In this document: in pieces, positions 7,092 through 11,263 of the stretch
How the letters are laid out: each line of letters starts with the position of its first letter
Position numbering within the stretch: position 1 is the first letter of the stretch
The notes under the pieces: model-generated
Told to the model about the DNA's origin: nothing
What the model saw: the letters and a program-made list of their open reading frames with translations, nothing else
Databases searched by the model: none
Assembly (NCBI GenBank): GCA_003524365.1
Contig: DQHS01000024.1
Span: 19,037-30,299, forward strand
Direction of reading: 5' to 3'
Length of the DNA stretch: 11,263 bases
Origin: Cellvibrio sp.
GTDB taxonomy: Bacteria > Pseudomonadota > Gammaproteobacteria > Pseudomonadales > Cellvibrionaceae
Translations under genes and position numbers: made by a program

Positions 7092-7607
7092 ATGCCGGTA
7101 GCCTATAGGAAGCCACCAATAATATTGCATGCGGGCGATCTTGTTTTTGGTCAAGGACAGCGCTTGCTCAATACGTTACTTGGTTCTTGTGTCGCAATAA
7201 CACTCTGGCATCCCCAGCGGCGACTAGGGGGTATGTGTCACTTCGCATTGCCCGCTAATCTGGATGTAAAAGTCATTAAAGATGCAAAGTTGGATGCCCG
7301 TTACGCGACAGATTGTATAAATCTCTTTAAAAAGATTGCCCATGAACGTCAAACAAAACTAAGCGATTACGAGGCAAAAATTTTTGGCGGAGGCAATATG
7401 CTGCAAAGTGTAAGAATAATCGATCCTGAATTTTCACAAGTACAAAAAAGTCCAATTGGTGATAGCAATTGTAGCCAGGCATTTAGTTTATTAATTGCAG
7501 AAGGTGTTCATATTGCAGAGGCTGATGTAGGCGAAAGTGGCTACAGGAAAGTTTCATTTGATCCTGGCACAGGGAAAACACGGTCAGTATTTTTCGCAGT
7601 AAATTAA
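7092..7607 (+). CDS. cheD: CheD, MCP glutamine deamidase
   Basis: This encodes a 171-residue protein of the CheD family, which converts selected receptor glutamines to methylatable glutamates and in some bacteria also binds the phosphatase CheC. The signature TLLGSCVAITLWHP followed by GGMCHFALP supplies the cysteine C33 and histidine H50. The likely catalytic threonine is T28, five residues before the cysteine. FGGGNM (near 97-102) and the C-terminal GESGYRKVSFDPGTG are further family marks. The length is a little under the usual proteobacterial CheD. It starts five bases after the cheB stop with a weak ribosome site. No cheC is present in the window, so here it is best read as the deamidase only. 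Confidence 0.95.
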   Translation: MPVAYRKPPIILHAGDLVFGQGQRLLNTLLGSCVAITLWHPQRRLGGMCHFALPANLDVKVIKDAKLDARYATDCINLFKKIAHERQTKLSDYEAKIFGGGNMLQSVRIIDPEFSQVQKSPIGDSNCSQAFSLLIAEGVHIAEADVGESGYRKVSFDPGTGKTRSVFFAVN

Positions 7608-7715
7608 CCGAAGGCGTTTCTGGAAATTCATACAACTTTTTAGGATTGTTTGGTATCCAATTCTCGCTCGATGATGCTAGCTAATCAATCAGGTAACATA
7701 GATAAAGGTCTATTG
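7608..7715 (+). other. Intergenic gap before aer
   Basis: This 108-base gap is the largest between cheY and aer. It holds an 11-base palindrome, TTGG-TAT-CCAA, at 7650-7660. I see no convincing sigma-70, sigma-28 or sigma-54 promoter and no terminator hairpin with a T run. In-frame TTG 7650 and ATG 7671/7674 lie here but are not preferred as aer starts. Whether aer has its own promoter is open. Confidence 0.4.
7704..7708 (+). promoter_or_regulatory. Ribosome binding site that decides the aer start
   Basis: AAAGG lies seven bases before ATG 7716. It selects this ATG over upstream in-frame candidates at 7650, 7671 and 7674. The choice gives the classic Aer beginning MRNNQPVT and puts flavin-contact residues at the same numbers as in E. 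coli Aer. Confidence 0.75.
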
Positions 7716-9269
7716 ATGCGAAACAATCAACCCGTAACCGCTAACGAGCGTAAATTCGATAGATCAGTAAAGTTGATATCGGTAACAGATCTGGATGGAA
7801 CAATTCTTGACTGTAACGATGATTTTATCTCCATTAGCGGATATTCAAGGGAAGAGTTGATTGGTAAACCGCATAATATTGTTCGTCACCCTGATATGCC
7901 AGAAGCTGCTTTTCGTGTTATGTGGCAATACTTGAAGGCTGGAAAGGCATGGATGGGTATGGTTAAAAATAGGTGTAAAAACGGGGATTACTACTGGGTA
8001 GATGCCTACGTTACACCCATTACTGAAAATGGACGTGTAATTGGGTATGAGTCTGTTCGCTCTTGTCCAGAGCAAGTTGATATAGCAAGGGCAGAGCGGT
8101 TGTATGAAAGCCTCAAAAAAGGTCGCTCGCTCGGTATTGGTTGGCGAATAGCATCCGAGAATCTATTTCTTATTGTCTCGTTACTGATTTCTGGCTCAAT
8201 ATTTCTTTTAGGGCAGCAAGAAACTTCCGAAGCTGTTCTTATGTTGACAGTAATATTTTATGCGCTTTGGGTTACTTACAATAAGAAAATAACTATTCGC
8301 TCATTAAATTCTTTGCTCGAAGGAACCTTTACCGACCAACTTGCTGCGCAGACCTATACCAACGATAAAACTGAGATTGGAATAGTCAAAGTAGCGATTA
8401 GAAGCCAAAAAGCACACCTTAAAACTATTATTAGCCGCATCGAAAATGCTGCTAAAAAAGTTACTCAAGAATCGCTAAACGGTGCTGAATTAACGGAGCT
8501 AAGTTTGCACCAAATAGAGCAGCAACAGTCCGAGACCATTCAGGTTGCGACAGCCATGAATGAAATGACTATGACAATTCAGGAAGTGTCGCGCCATGTT
8601 GCCGCAACGGCTGAATATGCGGAAACGGCGAATGACTTGGTTAGGCGCGGTAACCAAGTGGCTGCGATTACGCGACAATCAATCGATAATCTCAGAGCTA
8701 CTGTTTCCAATATATCCTCATCGGTAGGGCATGTTTCAGAACACACTGCAAAAATATCTGCAGCCGCCAAGATAATTGAACAAATTGCTGATCAGACTAA
8801 TTTGCTAGCGTTAAATGCTGCAATCGAGGCGGCAAGAGCTGGCGATCAAGGTAGGGGGTTTGCTGTTGTGGCAGAAGAGGTTAGAAACCTTGCAAAACGA
8901 ACACAAGAAAGCACACACGAAATTTATGACATTGTCCAACAGTTAACGGCAAGCTCGAGTGAAGCAGTAAAGGTGGCTGACCTTGGCAATCAATCGGCTG
9001 AAGAGGGAGCGAAGAATGTAGTCCAAACTGCTGAGATGTTGCAAGGAATTGCCGAGGCTGTCGGTGAAATCGCATCCATGTCAACCCAAATGTCTGTTGC
9101 GGTGGAGCAACAAGCGCATGTAGCAGAGGATATTAATAGGCAGGTGGTTACTATCTCTGATCATGCATCAACAAGTTCAGAGAGCGCAAGAAAGACATCA
9201 AGTACTATTAAATCACTCAAGCTGATTTCTGATAGCTTGCACGAACTGGTGAGTCGATTTAATCGATAA
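7716..9269 (+). CDS. aer: Aer-type energy/redox taxis receptor
   Basis: This encodes a 517-residue receptor with a cytoplasmic N-terminal PAS domain (about 10-118) that in E. coli Aer binds FAD and reports electron-transport state. N34, R57, H58, D60 and W79 fall at the same numbers as residues tied to FAD binding or signalling in E. coli Aer, so flavin binding is likely. A membrane hairpin (about 148-192) follows with hardly any periplasmic loop, then a divergent HAMP-like linker and an MCP signalling hairpin with tip DQTNLLALNAAIEAARAGDQ near 359-378. There is no C-terminal CheR-tether motif; the protein ends LVSRFNR. It is last in the che cluster and separated by a gap, so it may be transcribed independently. 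An input for oxygen, redox or metabolic state is inferred by homology. Confidence 0.94.
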   Translation: MRNNQPVTANERKFDRSVKLISVTDLDGTILDCNDDFISISGYSREELIGKPHNIVRHPDMPEAAFRVMWQYLKAGKAWMGMVKNRCKNGDYYWVDAYVTPITENGRVIGYESVRSCPEQVDIARAERLYESLKKGRSLGIGWRIASENLFLIVSLLISGSIFLLGQQETSEAVLMLTVIFYALWVTYNKKITIRSLNSLLEGTFTDQLAAQTYTNDKTEIGIVKVAIRSQKAHLKTIISRIENAAKKVTQESLNGAELTELSLHQIEQQQSETIQVATAMNEMTMTIQEVSRHVAATAEYAETANDLVRRGNQVAAITRQSIDNLRATVSNISSSVGHVSEHTAKISAAAKIIEQIADQTNLLALNAAIEAARAGDQGRGFAVVAEEVRNLAKRTQESTHEIYDIVQQLTASSSEAVKVADLGNQSAEEGAKNVVQTAEMLQGIAEAVGEIASMSTQMSVAVEQQAHVAEDINRQVVTISDHASTSSESARKTSSTIKSLKLISDSLHELVSRFNR

Positions 9270-9432
9270 GTTTGGGTATTTAATAAATGGTTGTGTATGT
9301 GCAGTATTAGTTTTTGTGGATATAAATGATTGGTTATCGACTTGCAGTTTTCTGCTAGAGGGAAAATATTTTTGTCTTATGATGGTGAATGCTACTGAAA
9401 ACCTTTCTTCTTGATGGGATAGTTAAATCAGA
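9270..9432 (+). other. Non-coding stretch after aer
   Basis: No gene is seen here. The sequence is AT-rich with a short hairpin GCAG-TTTT-CTGC (9344-9355), but no T run follows, so it is not a clear terminator. I find no good promoter for the decayed genes that follow. Confidence 0.4.
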
Positions 9433-9531
9433 ATGAATAAAATTTTACGATTCGATCCCTGCTCATGGCAGGTTTTACAGTGCTGGTGCTTCTCGTAGTC
9501 GCTCTAGCAGCTATCCTTGGTTTTCGTCATT
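9433..9531 (+). pseudogene. Frameshifted N-terminal stub of a methyl-accepting chemotaxis protein
   Basis: ATG 9433 opens MNK and then loses frame in the four-A run 9439-9442. In the frame starting at 9441 the sequence reads NFTIRSLLMAGF followed by TVLVLLVVALAAILGF, which looks like the short cytoplasmic start and first membrane helix of an MCP. Adding back one A would give MNKNFTIRS..., a normal MCP beginning. The frame hits TAA at 9546-9548, and receptor-like sequence is lost around 9515-9535, where transposase-like sequence takes over. It lies downstream of aer in the same direction, so it may be what remains of a third receptor gene. The alternative is a chance hydrophobic frame. The exact right end is not certain. 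Confidence 0.4.
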
Positions 9532-9789
9532 ATGTCGCGCCGTGTTAAGTGGTTTATCGCTCAGCGCCTCGGCAAGTTTGCAGCGCTACCAACCTCTAGT
9601 CCGCAGGTAAAAACTGAAAAGATCAAAGCGCGCATGCGTGTAAAAGTGATGCATCCCTTCTATTTGATCAAACGCGTGTTTAAGTACCGCAAAGTGAGCT
9701 ATCGCGGTTTGGCAAAGAATACCAATCGTTTATATGTATTGGTGGGTCTGACCAACCTCTTGCGAATGAAATCGTGCTTGTCGCTCTAG
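9532..9789 (+). pseudogene. C-terminal remnant of an IS5-family transposase
   Basis: The frame from about 9508 to TAG 9787-9789 carries the C-terminal third of an IS5-type DDE transposase. Recognisable pieces are RVKWFIAQRLGKFAALP, then RVKVMHPFYLIKR, KVSYRGLAKNT and VLVGLTNLLRM. These match the family layout 'RAKVEHPF.VIKR.F....VRYRGLAKN...L..LF.L.NL'. The catalytic glutamate of the R(3)E(6)K signature is replaced by methionine (codon 9649-9651, between R at 9637 and K at 9670). The first two catalytic aspartates and the whole N-terminal two thirds are missing, so it cannot transpose. After the TAG the same frame stays open to TAA 9847-9849, which may be the original C-terminus. No terminal inverted repeats were identified. 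The left edge adjoins the MCP stub. Confidence 0.7.
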
Positions 9790-9849
9790 GGGAAGTTCAC
9801 CCGTAATTTGCCGAAATGGCGAATTACAGCCGGGAAAAATGAAGGGTAA

Positions 9850-9981
9850 CTTTGCGAAAATTATGAAGTTTTTGTGTGTTGGTGAAGATTTTTTAAAAGA
9901 GATCATTTTTCAGAGGTTACCTGTGACTATGGCTCCTCGATTTAACATGTATCTGACAATATTTATTGGAATGGTAGGAGT
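9850..9981 (+). other. Leader region of the HD-GYP gene
   Basis: This 132-base AT-rich stretch follows the transposase remnant. No gene, strong promoter match or clear IS end was found. It presumably holds the promoter of the following gene, because the sequence upstream is decayed, but no -10/-35 pair can be named with confidence. Confidence 0.35.
9976..9980 (+). promoter_or_regulatory. Unusually close ribosome binding site of the HD-GYP gene
   Basis: AGGAG ends only one base before ATG 9982, closer than the usual 5-9 bases. A four-codon frame, ATG 9971 to TGA 9983-9985, overlaps the start as ATGA, so coupling or weak initiation is possible. The protein start itself looks right (MNKRKYRTL followed by a membrane helix). 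Confidence 0.4.
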
Positions 9982-11202
9982 ATGAACAAGCGCAAGTACC
10001 GAACCCTAGTCTTGATTTACACTTTGATCGGTGTTCTGTGGATTGTGGGTAGTGACTGGTTATTAGGTCATCTTATTGGCGATTTAACTACCTCTTTGAA
10101 TATTTCCATCGCTAAAGGCATTGGCTTTGTAACCATAATGTCAATGCTGCTGTATGTTCTCCTAATGAAACTTGATGCAACAGAAACAAAAGCAAGTGTT
10201 GCAGACAATGTTGATCTGTTGTTTCTTAATAAAATACCAACATTTTTTCAATCGATCTCTCTAGTGACCTATGCCATAGAAGTACATGAAAAGAATACTC
10301 GCTTCATTTGGGTCAGCAATAACATAGCGCGTATTCTAGGCTATCCAGACGCTAAAGTATTTGAGCCAAATTGGTGGCATTGTTGCCTGCACCCTAATGA
10401 CAAATTGCGAGCAATAGAAAGCGTAAAAAGTATAATTAACCAAGGCGGTGGCGACCAATATTATCGATTTAAACATGCTGATGGCTCATACATTTATATT
10501 CACGATGAGTTACGTGCGGTTCAAAATACATCCCCGCAACGTTTCGTCGGTGTATGGCATGATGTCAGTGGCGAGGAGCAGGCACAGCAACAAATTTTGG
10601 ACTACTCAACCCGCTTGGAAAAAACCATTTTAGGTACCGTCCATTCCATCTCAAGCATGGTTGAGTTGCGCGATCCTTACACAGCAGGTCACGAATCGCG
10701 AGTGGGTGATATTGCCGCAAAAATTGCTGAGGAAATGGGACTCGATAACGATGTGCAATACGGTTTACGAATTGCTGGCTTGGTACATGACATCGGCAAG
10801 ATTAGTATTCCATCTGAATATTTGACCAAACCAACACGGTTATCGCGCGCGGAATACAGCATCCTTCAAACACACCCCAGCAACGGTTATAGCATATTGA
10901 AAACCGTTGATTTCCCGTGGCCTATTGCCGATGTTGCTCATCAACATCATGAACGCGTTGACGGTACTGGTTATCCCAATGGATTGAAAGGTGATGAAAT
11001 TGTATTGGAAGCCAGAATTATTGCCGTGGCCGATGTGATCGAGTCTATGGCGACATCCAGACCTTATCGGCACGCACTCGGACTTGATCAAGCATTGGAG
11101 GAAGTAGAGCAGAATGCGGGCACACTCTATGATAAAAATGTTGTTGCAGCAGCACTGACTCTTTTCCGCGAAAAAGGATATCAACTACCTTTAAAAGTGT
11201 AA
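9982..11202 (+). CDS. Membrane-anchored PAS/HD-GYP protein, predicted c-di-GMP phosphodiesterase
   Basis: This encodes 406 residues. Two membrane helices at about 9-29 (LIYTLIGVLWIVGSDWLL) and 42-62 form a short anchor of a type seen in other sensor proteins. A PAS domain follows (about 83-200; FIWVSNNIARILGYP, WWHCCLHPND, YYRFKHADGSYIYIHDE). A coiled linker leads to HD-GYP (about 215-400). There VELRDPYTAGHESRV, H269-D270 in VHDIGK, HHERVDGTGYP (322-332, with GYP at 330-332) and ARIIAVADVIESM are all intact, so metal-dependent hydrolysis of c-di-GMP is expected. No heme or flavin residue can be named in the PAS, so its signal is unknown. It stands alone downstream of the receptor/IS scar, in the same direction as the che genes, and is probably a separate transcription unit. 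Confidence 0.93.
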   Translation: MNKRKYRTLVLIYTLIGVLWIVGSDWLLGHLIGDLTTSLNISIAKGIGFVTIMSMLLYVLLMKLDATETKASVADNVDLLFLNKIPTFFQSISLVTYAIEVHEKNTRFIWVSNNIARILGYPDAKVFEPNWWHCCLHPNDKLRAIESVKSIINQGGGDQYYRFKHADGSYIYIHDELRAVQNTSPQRFVGVWHDVSGEEQAQQQILDYSTRLEKTILGTVHSISSMVELRDPYTAGHESRVGDIAAKIAEEMGLDNDVQYGLRIAGLVHDIGKISIPSEYLTKPTRLSRAEYSILQTHPSNGYSILKTVDFPWPIADVAHQHHERVDGTGYPNGLKGDEIVLEARIIAVADVIESMATSRPYRHALGLDQALEEVEQNAGTLYDKNVVAAALTLFREKGYQLPLKV

Positions 11203-11223
11203 CGGCAAGTGCAGCCGTCACAT

Positions 11224-11262
11224 GTACAGCACCTCATCTGTACTAGCTCAGACTTGATCTGA
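11224..11262. repeat. Two small inverted repeats after the HD-GYP gene
   Basis: GTACAG (11224-11229) pairs with CTGTAC (11238-11243) across an 8-base loop. TCAGA (11248-11252) pairs with TCTGA (11258-11262) across 5 bases. No T run follows either within the window, so they are not convincing intrinsic terminators. They may be a terminator fragment, a binding site or chance. Confidence 0.3.
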
Positions 11263-11263
11263 C

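Noticed and set aside
7650..7715. Upstream in-frame starts for aer (TTG 7650, ATG 7671, ATG 7674)
   Set aside because: They lack a good ribosome site, while ATG 7716 has AAAGG at seven bases and gives the standard Aer N-terminus and residue numbering.
7713..7730. TTGAT and ATCAA half-sites resembling an ANR/FNR box at the aer start
   Set aside because: The half-sites are 8 bases apart instead of 4 and overlap the start codon, so they do not form a credible FNR-type site.
9344..9355. Hairpin GCAG-TTTT-CTGC after aer as a terminator
   Set aside because: The perfect stem is only four base pairs, and no T run follows directly.
9465..9545. Small membrane peptide (MAGFTVLVLLVV..., ending at TAA 9546-9548) as an intact small gene
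   Set aside because: It reads better as the first helix of a broken MCP: there is no ribosome site at ATG 9465 and the receptor-like residues begin upstream of it.
10840..11184. Open frame of 114 codons on the minus strand inside the HD-GYP gene
   Set aside because: The plus strand encodes intact HD-GYP motifs over the same bases, and the minus-strand product has no recognisable family.

Overview
The window is almost entirely one chemosensory (che) gene cluster, read on the + strand, followed by a short scar of decayed genes and a separate cyclic-di-GMP signalling gene. Protein sequences (CheY, CheA, Aer, CheD) look gammaproteobacterial. Codon use is moderate and AT-leaning by eye. The Aer/CheD style and the STAS gene inside the che operon would suit a free-living aquatic or soil gammaproteobacterium, perhaps near Cellvibrionaceae, Pseudomonas or Shewanella; this placement is a low-confidence inference.

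Layout: the 3' end of an upstream gene (2-220; its tail resembles cytoplasmic MCP-like proteins), cheY (237), a single-domain STAS protein (604), the kinase cheA (887), a transmembrane methyl-accepting receptor (2961), the adaptor cheW (4625), the methyltransferase cheR (5167), the methylesterase cheB (6019), the receptor deamidase cheD (7092) and, after a 108-base gap, a flavin PAS energy-taxis receptor aer (7716-9269). Genes from cheY to cheD are 0-22 bases apart or overlap, so they probably form one transcription unit. Together they encode a complete sense-adapt-respond circuit: receptors and CheW control CheA, CheA phosphorylates CheY and CheB, and CheR, CheB and CheD tune receptor methylation and amidation. 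No CheZ, CheC or CheX phosphatase is visible in the window.

From 9270 to 9981 no intact gene is seen. This stretch holds a frameshifted N-terminal stub of another MCP (9433 to about 9531), directly joined to the C-terminal third of an IS5-type transposase that has lost its catalytic glutamate (9532-9789, possibly read through to 9849). This looks like the scar of an insertion plus deletion downstream of aer. After it lies an intact membrane-anchored PAS/HD-GYP protein (9982-11202), a predicted c-di-GMP phosphodiesterase.

The most interesting observation is in CheA. Between the HPt domain and the dimerisation domain lies a tandem 24-residue repeat (residues 239-287). Its first copy fits the published MshEN c-di-GMP-binding consensus at every defined position. 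With a c-di-GMP phosphodiesterase encoded nearby, this raises a testable hypothesis that the kinase itself reads c-di-GMP. Other points of note are the STAS protein with an intact phosphorylatable DSAG serine, an MCP C-terminus (DFVRY) that fits the CheR-tether pattern while CheR lacks the glycine-rich loop, and the receptor/IS scar.
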